Source: Alviniconcha marisindica
Lineage: Eukaryota > Mollusca > Gastropoda > Provannidae
Direction of reading: 5' to 3'
DNA length: 64,000 bases
Assembly: GCA_018857735.1 (NCBI GenBank)
Contig: JABMCL010000013.1
Span: forward strand, 62,001-126,000
The notes under the pieces were generated by a model. That model ran no database searches and was not told where the DNA came from. It worked only from the letters and a program-made list of their open reading frames with translations. This document shows, in pieces, positions 1-12,224 of this stretch (positions are counted from its first letter, which is position 1; each line of letters begins with the position of its first letter). A program made the translations under genes and the position numbers.

Positions 1-371
1 CTTTCAGATTTACTTGACTGCAACTGTATGTTGGTATTGTTGCCTATAGGAGTAAGTGGCAAAGACCTTCCAGTGCCATGAACTGAAGGTCTCATTTCCA
101 ACACACCATCACTTCTTCCTCTTCCAGGTGGACACTGTAAAACCGGACCGGTGTCACAACTTTGAGATGTGAAGTGAGCTCCCTGTGATGTGCCTGCTGT
201 TGCAGAAGCACCACACACACTGGGGCAACCTGAGGCAGCTGGTTCAGTCTGAGTGGTGCTCCCTGTTTGAGCAGTGCTGACAGGTTGACCACTCATCTTG
301 AGTGTTCTCCCCAACAAGCAGCCTTTCAGGTCATAGCTGTCCTGACCCACGCAATGTCTGTTTTATGAGAC
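1..371 (-). CDS. Partial coding exon of an unidentified gene, running off the left edge
   Basis: Read on the minus strand, an ATG at 294-296 opens a frame that stays open for 98 codons to the window edge. It starts MSGQPVSTAQTG and is rich in Ser, Thr, Gly and Gln, with a more conserved-looking stretch LPLTPIGNN near the edge. A good splice acceptor (pyrimidine-rich tract then TTTTGCAG) ends at 372, so the exon would begin at 371 with about 75 nt of 5' leader. The leader has an in-frame TAA, so the ATG at 296 is the first possible start in this exon. The context AAGATGA has a purine at -3. The low-complexity composition fits the disordered N-terminus of a nuclear regulator, but I do not recognise the family. 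The first exon and promoter would lie further right, perhaps near 7.5-8.7 kb where CpG becomes frequent; that is inference. Confidence 0.42.
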
Positions 372-602
372 CTGCAAAACAACAGTTGAAATATAGTATT
401 TGTTAAAACTTCAATGATCAAACAAATTCTTGGTATCTGCAATACAAAGGTTTCCACTCTCACATTTCAACATGTGAAGAGTACTGTTTAAAGTCATATC
501 AAAAGGAGAATTTGGTACCATTTCATATGTTGCCTCACACTTGTCCTTTTTCTGTAATCATACGTTCTTTTAGATCAGCTCACAGCTCCCTCATCCAGAC
601 AC

Positions 603-708
<106 letters not shown>

Positions 709-1746
709 CGTGCCTGCTCTTCCACTGTGCATATATGTATTGGTCACACAGTTTGTGTAGGTGTCACTGATTTTTGTAAGAAGTATTTCGTTATTTGTTT
801 TTGTGCCCAGCCATCCAGGATAGTTATATCAGGGTGAAGTTTGGTGAGAAGTTCATTCTGCTACCAATATATAAGCAGCTTATTCATTTATGAACATTTT
901 ATGTGAAAAATCTCAAGCTGGAAGCAGTGTCAGCCTTTGTCCTCTCAATTAATATTCTCAGGTAGCTTCTCAGTTCCTTGTTAACACTGCCATTGATCAG
1001 CAAATAGTGGAATTAAGCATTAAAGGAACTAGTCATCTCACATTTGGAGAAAAAAACGCATGATTTTTTAAATGAATTTTTGTTATTTTAGTCATGTTTT
1101 GTTTGTTTCAGATTTTCTCCATCTGCCAGCTAATTATACCAAAAATTACCAATCATTATAAGTTAAAAACAGATTGGGGTAAAACCTAATAGCCCACATA
1201 TTTTCTTGTGGACTTACATTTCTTCTAGAATGCTGCAATATGTCATCAAAAGTTCACTCCATAGAGACACAAACAATTGGTGACAAAAATTATTGTAATC
1301 CATATGCATTTCTTTCATGACCTGTACACAAAACTGGTGTTCTATCTGTGACACCAATGACATTTTGGTGACAAAAAAAAATTAAAAAAATGAAGCGGTG
1401 GCTCAGAAATGGGGCACATGATGTGGTAATGAGCTAGGATACCAAGAAAAAATTAGCAATCAGTCAGACATACTCATACTGGCCGTTATTTTGTTTGTTC
1501 TCCCTCAAAAATACAATAAAACATCTGGGGGGAAAATTCTAATAAATGTAGCATACAGAGAGTGTGTTTTGCAAGCGTGTACATGTGTGTGTGTGTGTGT
1601 TCTAGAGCAGTGTGTTTGCTAGTAGAGCTCTAGTAGTGGTTTAGACAGCTGTATATTTGACTGGTTACAGTGATCGTCTGACTGGTTTCTGTGAACCACT
1701 TTTGCCACCTTATAGAGATGTCACCCTAGTCTGATTTTTTTTTAGA

Positions 1747-2125
1747 GTTATCACTGCTTTAACATCCTGTCAGCCACACATGGTCAGCTCAGGACAATCA
1801 AACTATGTCAAGCAAATGCATATATTAAAAAATTTGTCTCATATATATACATGTAAATCTTTCTAAAGTCAAATCCACAAAATCAATCCCTGAACAAATA
1901 TAAAACAAAACAAACATACACAAAAATGAAACATATTTTTGAAGGGATAGTCCTGTCAATATTGCCCTTGTTCAAGAAGCATTATGACTAGTACATGCTA
2001 ATATTGTTGAGCTTATAGATGTCACACCGCTTTGAAGAATTTAGCATTATCACTGCTTTAACATCCTGCCAACCACACATTTCTTGATACAAGATTAAAG
2101 AAAAACATAAATTCAGAATGGACAG
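1747..2125. repeat. Dispersed repeat, two local partial copies (family 'CCTGTCAGCCACA')
   Basis: The phrase TTATCACTGCTTTAACATCC occurs at about 1747 and again at about 2046. The first copy continues with CAGCTCAGGACAA and ends near 1985 with GAAGGGATAGTCCTGTCAAT. A matching ~270-bp segment lies at 45340-45610 (CACCTCAGGACAAGC to GAAGAGTTAGTCCCTTCAAT), and a short piece lies near 26921-26965. The end structure looks like a SINE or small non-autonomous element, but I could not define its termini. Confidence 0.65.
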
Positions 2126-3934
2126 AAATGATAAAAATAAATAAAAACAACAACATATATATGTATCAGGCTATCCACTAATATAGTCTTACCTTTGTGA
2201 GAAATAAAATCTATAGATCTATAACATTTCACCTGTTGTTTACTTTATACTTCTTTCCTTTAGGCAAAAATAGTGTGCCTCCATTGGGTTAAAAATAATG
2301 ATAGAATAATAATTTTAGATCACTGTTTTATGTGGTGCAAAAACAATGAAAGAAGAAGAATTCCAGATCATTGTTTTATTTGCAGCATCTGTTCCTGAGT
2401 ATTGGTGCAAGAGTAAAGATGGCACACACAACAATCATCAACAATCCTTTTCACTTTTTACATAAACCTCTTTTCCTTTTTGCCTGCTGAGTGACATATC
2501 AAGCATTTTGATGTTAATCAAGAGAGGTAAGTAGCACATCCAATGAGATGTAAGTAACACATCCAATGAGCACAAGATGAAGACAGACCTGTAAGCATTT
2601 CAGACCCCTTCAATCTCAAGTGGCCCTAGTACGAGCACAGCACTCTGCCCAAACTCCAAGCATTGGTTTACGACATCCTTCCTTCAATCACTGCCGTATT
2701 TAGTTATGCCATAGGGTCCAGACAACTGTCAGCTAACAAGCAGTTTTTTGTTGGTGCTCAAACAGTAGTAAGTTTGTTACAAAGCAACTCAAATAAAACA
2801 AGGCGTGTCATTTATAGCCGCCAACAAAGTTTGCACCAGCACAAATAAAACCACAATCGTTTGAATCGAGACAGAACTCTTTCTTTTACCCGGGGTGGAT
2901 GTGTCTCATGTTTACATGGGTGCTTGGGCGCTAGGTTGCTTCCACAGTCTTATTAGTACCCAAGCCTTTTGGAGGGCGCTGACCACATCAGTGGACAGCT
3001 GCGTGGAGATAAAGAGTGCCCCTTCAGTGGTGTAACCAAATCTGGCAGAGTTTGGAGGAAGGTGCCAGAAAGCGATGCTCGGAGTGTGCACTCTGCCTTG
3101 TCACGGCTGGTAAGATAATTAGTAAATTTCACTTTTGATGCTAGTATAGCAGTAAGCCATTGGAACCAATTGCCAAAAGACATAGCTACTAATTATGTAG
3201 TGAACATTACTAATTATGTTGAGATAATTAGTAATCATATTGAGATCATTACAATTATGTGTTTTTGATGCTAGTAAGATGTTAATTGTGTGAATCAAAA
3301 GTGCATATTTGTTATCATCTCAACATAATTACTGATAATCTTGTTGCCATATAGGGCCCCAGTAGCACTCTTCAATGCAAGAGAGCACAAAGTTTCCCCA
3401 CAGTGCTGGTAATCTTTTTGTATACTGGGCGTGTCCCCTTGATACATGGTTGATATGCAGACAAATTTTATGTGATGTATGTACCAGAACTGCAAATCTG
3501 GTTATAATTGATAAAAATGCAGCCAGCTCAGAATGAATGAAATGTTCCATCCCAGCCAATTTGACCTGAAGTCCATCCTAGTAATAATAAACAGAAAGGA
3601 AAATGCAGATGGCAAAAAAAGAAAGAAGAGAGAGACGCACACAAGTTTTCATTCAATCAGTCAACAGCAAATACTGACATCAGTATCAAGCAAAAACAAA
3701 AAAATCCATAACTCTTTGCAGACTAGTAATAGTATTCAGTTGAATGTTATCATATTAATTAATATGTGTTTATCTCCATCTTGTATTTGGGTGCAATTGT
3801 AAGTATATTATCCTGTAAGTAAAACAAAGTGCTTGGGGTCTTATCACAATGTTTGGGTTCATAACATGCTTCTTCAAGTTATTGCAACTTAGTAAGGTAG
3901 TTACTTGTGTATGAAGAATGAGATTTGAAAGAGA

Positions 3935-3990
3935 GAAAGAAAGAGAGAGAGAGAGAGAAGAAGAGAAAAAAAGGGGGGGGGGGGGGGGGC
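3935..3990. repeat. (GA)n tract followed by an 18-nt poly-G run
   Basis: Purine-only tract: GA dinucleotides, a short A-rich bridge, then an uninterrupted run of about 18 G. Confidence 0.9.
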
Positions 3991-4165
3991 AAAGATCTGG
4001 AATACAAAATTTGATTCTAAAAGAAATGCAGAATGTAGTCCATGGGTTTTTAAGTGGCTAAAGGTGCCACTGTATTTTCAAAATTATTATCAGTACACAG
4101 GTAAAAATTAAATATGTAAAGCAAAATTTAGTTTAGATGGGTACTCAATTAATCCTATGCTTTGC

Positions 4166-4172
4166 ATGTGTG

Positions 4173-4247
<75 letters not shown>

Positions 4248-4280
4248 ATGCATGTGTGTGTGCATGCGTGTGTGTGTGAA
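4166..4280. repeat. (TG)n microsatellite with GC and CATG interruptions
   Basis: Roughly 40 TG units, then TGCATG-type interruptions at the right end. Confidence 0.95.
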
Positions 4281-5426
4281 TGTGTTCAAGCATTAATTAG
4301 TGCACATGTGTGTAGACATGCAAACATAATGCTGTGGTGTGTTATTTGGTAAATAATGTACTCCGGATAATCAAATAAAAAAATAATGCTCAACCACCCA
4401 AACAAGTATCAACACATTTTCATACATTCGGAAGTTCATATCTATACAATTCTGATATAATCATCATAAAAGCTGCACTCAACAGTTGTATGAAATGAAA
4501 TCTTTTTTGCGCTGCCTGACCAGCGATTTCATCAGAAAATCACTTTTTTCTTCTTCTTCTATAGCTTAGTATACTGTAACATTTTTCTGTGGAATTATGG
4601 TGTACTTGCCTACTTGTATGCCTATTTGTTGGTTGTACTGTTTGTCCATTTGCCTGTTTGTTGGTTGTGCTTTATTGGCCATGGACTTCGAATTTATTAT
4701 GTTTGTACATGTATATTTATTCAGCGGTGGGTTTAACGTTTTACAATCTGTGCGAATGCACGTCATGTGCCTATACTGGCTGACCAGTCAAAAAATGACA
4801 AAACTGAATGCAAACAAATTCAAGCAGAATGCAGTTGTTAGTTTTTGAACTGTTTGTATGGACATTTGTGCCAGATTTTTAAACAATGTGATCAGCCAAT
4901 TCTGCTTTCAACTTCCTGCATCCAGTGTGATTCCAAAGTATGACATTCGGAAGGTGGATATCTGTTTCATTTTGTATTGAATTCATTCAAGCTACAAATA
5001 CTATTGCTGATGCAAATGTAAGGATTTTTTTCCCTTTAGCATTAATCTGTTAAAAGTTTTGCAGAAATTTCTCAAAAAGATAGTTTAAATCTGTTTCTGA
5101 TTGCAGTGTGCCACAGCATGTGTCAGACAGGTGGAGTTTTCAATCCTCTTTTTCACACTGACATTATCTTAAGAATACAAAAATGGAGCTTGTGGTGATT
5201 GCTTAACATATATACTTGGGGGGGTTAGTACTTAAAGTTAAATAGTGACAAATTTATGGTAGAACTGGATATTCATTCTGAACATTACTTGAACACTACA
5301 TCCCAAGTGGCAAGTCAAGGACAGGTTGTTGTCATGTCTTCATTATGACTGCAAAGCCTTTATGCATTATTCATGCACCAGCTGTCTGAGCAGAGCCCCA
5401 GCAACCACTGTCAGCTAAAGCATTAG

Positions 5427-6535
5427 TCTCCACTACCACCACCACCAACTGAACCCCATCCACTACCACCACCACCATCAGTTGAGCATCAGCCTCCACC
5501 ACCAACACCAGCAGAACATCAGCCTCCACCACCACCACCATCAGCTGAACATCAGCCACCACCACCACTACCATCAGCTGAACAGCAGCCTCCACCATCA
5601 CCACCATCAGCTGAAAAGCAGCCTCCACCACCACCACCAGCTGAACATCAGCCTCTACCACCACCATCAGCTGAACATCAGTCTCCACCACCACCATCAG
5701 CTGAACATCAGCCTCCACCACCACCACCATCAGCTGAACAGCAGCCTCCACCACCACCACCATCAGCTGAAAAGCAGCCTCCACCACCACCCACTGAACA
5801 TCAGCCTCCACCACCACCTTCAGCTGAACATCAGTCTCCACCACCACCACCTTCATCAGCTGAACATCTGTCTCCACCACCACCACCATCAGCTGAACAG
5901 CAGTCTCCACCACCACCACCACCATCAGCTGAACATCAGTCTCCACCATCACCACCACCATCAGCTGAACATCAGCCACCATCACCACTACCATCAGCTG
6001 AACATCAGCCTCTACCATCACCACCATCAGCTGAACATCAGTCTCCACCACCACCACCACCACCACCATCAGCTGAACATCAGCCTCCACCACCACCACC
6101 ATCAGCTGAACATCAGCCTCCACCACCACCACCATCAGCTGAACATCAGCCTCCACCACCACCACCATCAGCTAAACATCAGCCTCTACCACACCAGCTG
6201 AGCCCCCTCCACCCCATCCACCACCACCACCAGCTGAACCCCATCCACCACCACCACCAGCTGAACCCCATCCACAACCGCCATCAGCTGAACCCTATCT
6301 ACTGCCACCACCAGCTAAACCCCATCCACCACCACCACCAACTGAACCTCATCCACCACCACCACCAGCTGAACCCCATCCACCACTGCCACCAGCTGAA
6401 CCCTATCTACCGTCACCACCAGCTGAACCCCATCCACCACCACCACCAACTGAACCCCATCCACCACCACCACCAACTGAACCCCATCCACCGCCACCAC
6501 TGGCTGAACATCAGCCTCCACCACACCAGCTGAGC
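5427..6535 (+). repeat. In-frame CCA/CAG-rich minisatellite, possible Pro/His-rich coding exon
   Basis: About 30 units of a 27-39 bp repeat. In the first part (to about 6185) the unit reads PPPPPPSAEHQ on the plus strand; after about 6190 a one-base change in register makes the same frame read HHHHQLNPI. Almost all length differences are multiples of three (one CCA or CAC codon), so one frame stays open for about 370 codons from just after a TAG at 5424-5426 to a TGA near 6533. Another plus frame and a minus frame are also open for long distances because the unit is poor in stop triplets, so openness alone proves little. The frame has no ATG in its first part and would need an upstream exon. 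Two AATAAA signals follow within 65 bp, as for a terminal exon. It is either the last exon of a proline-rich, mucin-like or structural protein gene, or a non-coding minisatellite. Confidence 0.45.
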
Positions 6536-6566
6536 CCCAGCCACCACCACCACCAGCTAAGCTCCC

Positions 6567-6595
6567 AATAAAATTTCATTCCCAAATGAAATAAA
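6567..6595 (+). terminator. Two AATAAA polyadenylation signals after the Pro/His-rich repeat
   Basis: AATAAA occurs at 6567-6572 and 6590-6595, immediately after the reading frame through the minisatellite ends. Such hexamers also occur by chance in AT-rich DNA, so this is only mild support for a plus-strand transcript end. Confidence 0.3.
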
Positions 6596-6599
6596 CAGT

Positions 6600-8760
6600 G
6601 TGAAACTGCCTTTACATGGTTCAGGTCCAAGTTATGAATAGAAGATGCAGACAATTATCCCTGTCATTAATCTCATAAGCAAAGATACTTAATGTGCTTC
6701 TGTCAAAATGATCCTCACACATGTACATGTATGTTTCTTTACAATGATGTAAAAATGTTCTGGTGATCTGTTTTACTGTTCATACAAACAAACAAACAAA
6801 AAATGTGGTTCTTATTCTTGCATACATAACGGTGTTTGGTATTTTGTAGGACTGGTTTCTTTTTCCTCTGTTCTTTACCATGTACTTCTACTTACCCTGG
6901 TGCTTGCTCATACTGTGAAGGCAAAACAGTAAATATCTTGCAAATTCAAGAGCTATCAATCATGTAGAAAAATGACACACGTTATTGGACACAAAGATAT
7001 ATATGTATAATATGATAATAATTATGTGCAGAAAATAACCTGCGTTATGATCTTTTGTTGTGTTCTAAAGTCTGTTTAACCACGGTCTTGCTCCAAATTG
7101 TCATGCATTCCATCAACATCACATTATGTTGAAAGTATCTAAGTAAAATGTTTAAAGTCTGTTTTGCCATTTTTATTTTTTACTTGTCATGAACTGAACC
7201 GGCATTTTCTGTACTAGATCAGAGCTACACACACACACACACACTGGATTTGAACTGCATGTTAACCAGTTGGTTGCTGTTTTTACTCCAATAATTTTCT
7301 ACGCTTTTCACATGGAGTTTTTCGGTTCTGTACAGTACCACAAAACAGCCCCTGGTTTTCTAGCATTCACTTCCATGTACTTTTCCTGCCTTTCAATATT
7401 AAATTCATCTTACCAATACAATCCTAGCTCTTGAACATGCAATAAAACGAAAAGCTGTCTACCTTCTACTTCGGTTGCTTCCAATTATGTTTGTTTTTCC
7501 TCTGTTTTTCGGTGCTAAAAGTCATCGCAAACATGGTCGCCAGGCCTCAACCGAAACTGAAAGTACGTTCATGGAATGGATGAGTAGACTATGAACCAAT
7601 GGCTATACGCCTTCTGCTGATGACGTTAGGCGGTAACGTGTCCCTATTTTTAGAGCACAACATGAAAGTAGCGAAACTGTTCTCAGACGTACATTTCTGC
7701 CAACGAATACTCACTCGTCTGCATCCACGACATGAAACAGAGCAAGGAGAAATGTGTTACATTTGTGGAAGAGTTGAAACAGCTTCTCACAGCCTAGGTT
7801 TCAGTTTTCGGGTGTCACTATAAGTCACATGACTTAATATCTTCCTTGTTTCTGAATAAATACAGAGGATGAGCTTTACAATACAGCTGAGAAGAATGTA
7901 ATTGTTTTAACATATTACAACCACTTGATGGTAACCCAACTGTTAACTCATGCATGCTTTTTGAGTTAATCAGCTTTGTTTGTCATCTTAGTCGAATTTT
8001 CCCAGCAGCAGGTCAAGGCTACAGCAACAGCAAATTTCCAGGGAAGCAATTCACACATCTCAACTTTGTCGAACTCAAAATTATGTTACTTCCCTTTATC
8101 GGTCAATCCGCGCAGCATCACAGAACACGAAGGCAACAGTCAGTGGTAGAGAAACCGAGTGTGTGTGTGTGTGTGTGTGTGTTAGCCGTCAGTTTGTGCG
8201 TGCGTGCGCTGCCACGATGCATATGTCGGAATGTCGATACTGACGTGTGTGTCGGAGCCTTACGCGTAGCACTGTTCCATAAAATCCGGCATCGGCGGTA
8301 GGCCTATGCGATGTCGTGTGTGCGCTGCTCGCCTGGGAAATGTGCGTGTATCAGTCAGTGTATCAGTGTCAGTGCCGCCGATAGCAGTGTTTGTGTCAGT
8401 GTATGCCACGGTACATGTGTGTATGTGTGTGTGTCACTGCGCGCACGGTCATACGGTAATTTTGGTCAGTAATTTTAAGCCAACTTTAACTAAAAAAATG
8501 TTTAATGTTTGTCACGTTTTGTTTTGTTTTTGGATTTTGTCAGCAAACAATTAAAGCCGGGGCCGAGTTAATTAGCGCTCGAAATACATAACCCGAGTAC
8601 AACAACAAAGACTTGACTCAGTTGCCTACGGCGGCCAAATCTCAAGGTACACTCCTCAATTTTTTTTCAAATTCTGTCACTAGTTTTACATATGGGTCAT
8701 TTTCCTGAAAACTCCGATGAAACTGATAAAAACATAAACTGAACATAAAACTTTTAACTA
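6600..8760. other. Intergenic or 5' flank; CpG content rises from about 7.5 kb
   Basis: I see no recognisable gene. Up to about 7450 the sequence is AT-rich and CpG-poor; from about 7500 CpG becomes frequent and stays so. Short (CA)n and (GT)n tracts sit at 7222-7244 and 8158-8182. A 74-codon plus-strand frame at 7599-7823 contains a CYICG motif but resembles nothing I know. The transition may mark the promoter side of the left-edge gene. Confidence 0.35.
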
Positions 8761-8764
8761 CGGC

Positions 8765-8938
8765 TCATAGTTCCGGAGCAGCTGTGTGAGAGTCGAGGTG
8801 GCCGTCCTGGGCTGTCCGTCCTAACGAGCCTTATCATGGTTTCCGTGGACGTAAAGCAATATTGAACCATGCTCACGCACTGGTCTCAGCTTGTCCCTAA
8901 TATGTCAACCGACATCCGAGGACATTAAGCAACACACT
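8765..8938 (+). repeat. SINE 3'-tail fragment (family 'GTGGACGTAAAGC')
   Basis: It contains AGTCGAGGTGGCCGTCCTG, GGTTTCCGTGGACGTAAAGC and then a second end-like module, GAGGACATTAAGCAACAC. It is nearly the same, over about 160 bp, as 24498-24660, and shares its end with copies near 24684-24772, 28945-29034, 33490-33585 (reverse), 46916-47205 and 28164-28462 (reverse). Confidence 0.75.
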
Positions 8939-9261
8939 GCCAAACCGAACCAACTACGACTATTTCTGATGTAATGTGTTTGGAGAAATGGGGGAAATGC
9001 CACAGCAAGTGTGTCAATTCATCGTTACTAGATTTCTTGTGCTCTGAATATTTTTTTAGTATTTTTGGTATAAATCGCGACATTTTTATGGCCATCATTT
9101 GTGACTTGGCTAAAGGAAGGAAAACTGATCGCAGATATTTCATTGAAAGCGCTCATGATTGAATAAAAATAGATTTTATGTGAAGCTTGAGAAGGCCGGT
9201 AGCTCTTACAATACTATTTCCTGCGTGTTGCTTCCTACTAACAGCTTACATACATATTGCT

Positions 9262-9324
9262 TTACGTCCACAGAAGCGAGGATGCTTATTAGGGACGGGG
9301 GTAGGGGGGGGGGGGGGGGGGGGG
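9262..9324 (-). repeat. SINE tail fragment (reverse) followed by a 21-nt poly-G run
   Basis: GCTTTACGTCCACAGAAGCG and TTATTAGGGACGGG are the reverse complement of the SINE end seen elsewhere in the window. An uninterrupted run of about 21 G follows at 9304-9324. Confidence 0.65.
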
Positions 9325-9329
9325 AGAGA

Positions 9330-10150
9330 CGAAAGAGTGAAGGCTCGACCGCGGATACCGCCCGAAAAAGACCAGAGAGACCGTGGACCGCCGCTAGAAC
9401 AATGGAAGTGTTAAGGCGGTGCCCCCTCGCCATTGCCCAGCGACTAGTGCACTGCGCAATTGCTGTTTCAACTGCCGTGCTTGGGCAGTCACAAGGACAA
9501 TGTCCGTTGCGCTGCTGTTGAGGCGAAACAACTCGAAGCGAAAGAAGTCCAACTTTCGCAGCCCAGCTCCACCTCCCTACTCATGATCTCTTCTGGGCTA
9601 ACTTGAAGGTCCAGCTCCACCTCCCTCCTCTAGATCTCTTGATCTTTTGCCGCCTTGCCTGGAACAGCTCCAAATAAAGACTGACTCAATAAAAGATAAT
9701 TTGTGTCAGTCTCGCACGTTACTGATGGTGTCTTCTCAGCCGGCGGTGTATCACTGACGTTACCGTGACTTGTTCACAACAGAAACTAAAGAACTTTCTT
9801 TTTTTCGTCTGCTTGGTACATGACCACATTTCCCCTTGTTTTGCCGTTTTGCTTGGTTGTTGATATGAGAGTAGATACGCCGGCGGAAATAAATTACACG
9901 GTCATTTCTTTAGGGATGATTTACGTGGTGTCTTAAAATAGTATAACGTGCGAGCGCACAGAAGAAACTTTATTTCTGTTAGTACCACTGACTTCCGACC
10001 TGCCCTAATGTACAAATCCGCATCAGCTCACTTGCGGCATCAGTTTTTGACCTATTTTTACACTGTGTGGTGTATTATTTGCCTACAAAAGGGAAGGCAC
10101 TGTGGTGTCTTTAGTGATGAGGGCAGTAACGCGCGAGACTGACAAATATT
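9330..10150. other. CpG-bearing intergenic sequence without a recognisable gene
   Basis: Overlapping frames in both directions at 9159-9521 run through the poly-G tract and have no recognisable domain. CAGCTCCACCTCCCT appears twice (about 9566 and 9612), a short imperfect duplication. Nothing else is clear. Confidence 0.4.
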
Positions 10151-10159
10151 TGTTCCCCG

Positions 10160-10900
10160 TCGGTTGAGTGTTTTTAGGCAACCTTTCTTAACCAAACTTG
10201 GTATTGTGGTGCACCATCAGCGGCCGGAATGCCATGCGAAAAAATTTGGGATTCTGTCTTCAAGTGAGGGCTTATATAATCAAAATATGATGGTCAGTCA
10301 AATTTCTACTATACCTTTCAGTTATTAGTTTTAAACTAATAAATCTTTCAACCAAACTCAATCTGACGATAGATCATAATCAGCAAAAAAGTGTCCAGTA
10401 AAAGTATTGGATTGCTGTGTTCAATGTCAATGTCACAGCCAAGGTTAAACAATTCAGTTAATGTTAGTTTCAGTGGATGATATCTTTTGAATCGCTTAAC
10501 CTTTTGTAACCAAACCCAATATGGTGACACGTCGTTATAAGCCAGAGTGTCATGTGCAAAAAATGGATTGCTATCTTCAAGGTCAAGGTCACAGTAACTG
10601 AGTTTGGGTTCATATAATGAAATGCCAATTTCTATTACATGTTCTGAACTGATCTTGTTGTGACCAATTGATTAGTTTGACAGTACATATATTATTCATA
10701 ATCTGGAGTGTCTTGTGAAAAGGTTGCTTTGCTGTATTCAAGGTCAAGGTCACGGTGAAGGTTCTGAACTTCAGTGAATGTTGGTCCGGACAGTATGTCT
10801 GGTCGATTAAAGTTAGTATGGACAAGTATGATGCGAAAACAAAATGTTGCTATTTTCAAGGTCAAAGCCACAATCGTTTCTACGAGATATTCAGAAATAC
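10160..10900 (+). repeat. ~160-bp tandem satellite, five units, with TCAAGGTCAAGGTCAC core
   Basis: The core TTCAAGGTCAAGGTCACAG or a variant starts at 10259, 10420, 10576, 10737 and 10855, giving spacings of 161, 156, 161 and 118 bp. Each core is preceded by a similar phrase (GAGTGTCATGTGCAAAAAATGG in the best copies) and followed by sequence of the type CAGTTAATGTTAGTTTCA. Units are diverged, so this is an old array. The small frames crossing it are incidental. Confidence 0.8.
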
Positions 10901-10959
10901 TGAAGCTTTTGCAATCCAGATTAGTTTTTTGCGGATATACCATCACAAGACGGGGTAAG

Positions 10960-11770
10960 ACACCTTGACAAGATTTTATTGCTTTTATTCAGGGCATGAG
11001 ACAGGATGTGGCCAGGGTGTTGCCACTCTTGGCTACCCTGAGATCTCAAGCAGGGGTCAATACCGGTTCCAGTCAAGAAAATGTGGAAAGAACATTGCTT
11101 TTGTAATGAATATACTTGTTAACTGAATTCATTAGTCAATGATTCAAGTGTATGTTTGTACTTGTAATGGTGTCTACGTAATATACTGATAAAACAGAAT
11201 GCTAATTAACTGTGATTGGTTAGTCACTTTAGAAAGCAAGAAACAAATATTACTCTGACATGTCTACATAAGGTGCAGAACAAGTTAGTGCAACTCACCC
11301 TTCCTCCAAATTACTTCGCAAAAATAAAGAAAACTAAGGAAAAGAAATGCGTTATCTATTCCATGCACGCCTGTACTTCGAAGAAGAAATTTAAAGCAAA
11401 TTCGTTAAAGAGGCAGGAAAAGTAAAAAATAAAATAAAAAAAGAAGAAGAAAAAAGTAGAAAGAAAAAAATGACAGACTCACTTTCATTTATTATAAAAT
11501 ACTGCATAATAATAAAAGCAAGAGTCAAACTGGCCACTGAGCCTACTACTCTGTTCATGCATTTCTGGTGTCTTCTGTAACATGCGAGACACTGACTGAT
11601 GACGTAACATAAAGCACAATTAACCCAGTTCCTGTCACCCTGTCAATTTATGTCTTATATTTATGTACACAAGAGATGTCAAGCTTTCATTTCCAAATAA
11701 TAACATTTAAACAAAATTACACTTTCAATTTTTACCTTCTATATCACCATTTTGACCAGTTTTCAGAATG
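10960..11770. other. AT-rich intergenic sequence
   Basis: No gene recognised. There is an A-rich stretch at 11420-11470. A 69-codon plus frame at 11216-11425 is Lys-rich low complexity and I do not call it. Confidence 0.4.
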
Positions 11771-11775
11771 ACCCG

Positions 11776-11783
11776 TGTGTGTG

Positions 11784-11828
<45 letters not shown>

Positions 11829-11894
11829 TTTGCGTGCGTGCACGCGCGTGCCACTGTGTGTGGGTGTGTATGCGCGCGCGAGTGTGCGTGCGTG

Positions 11895-11944
<50 letters not shown>

Positions 11945-12030
11945 GTGTGTGTGTGTGTGTGTGTGTGTGTGACAGTGTGTGTAGTGTGTTTGTGTGACAC
12001 GTGTGTGTGTGTGTGGGGGGGAGGGGGGTG
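11776..12030. repeat. Long interrupted (GT)n microsatellite
   Basis: About 250 bp of GT units broken by GC-rich patches (GCGTGCACGCGCG, GCGCGCGAG) that could form Z-DNA, ending in a short poly-G stretch. Open frames in all directions here are artefacts of the repeat. Confidence 0.95.
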
Positions 12031-12224
12031 CATGCGTGCGTGTCAGAGTGTGTCATAACGAGAAAACGTAAATCAGTTTGTTGTTTGAATGACTTGACTG
12101 CATTAGATGAATAACATGCAAGCGGCAAAAGATTAAAAACTGACATGTTTTGTCCAACAGAAGGTAAAAGATCTATTGAAAATTGAAAATCGTCGCTTAC
12201 AGTCGAAGTAGTTTTATTATGCTC

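Noticed and set aside
5371..6168. 265-codon minus-strand frame (VVVVEADVQLM repeats)
   Set aside because: Antisense of the CCA-rich minisatellite; the plus-strand Pro/His frame is a better candidate because polyadenylation signals follow it.
7599..7823. 74-codon plus frame containing CYICG
   Set aside because: A single CxxC is not enough for a zinc-finger call, and there is no splice or similarity support.
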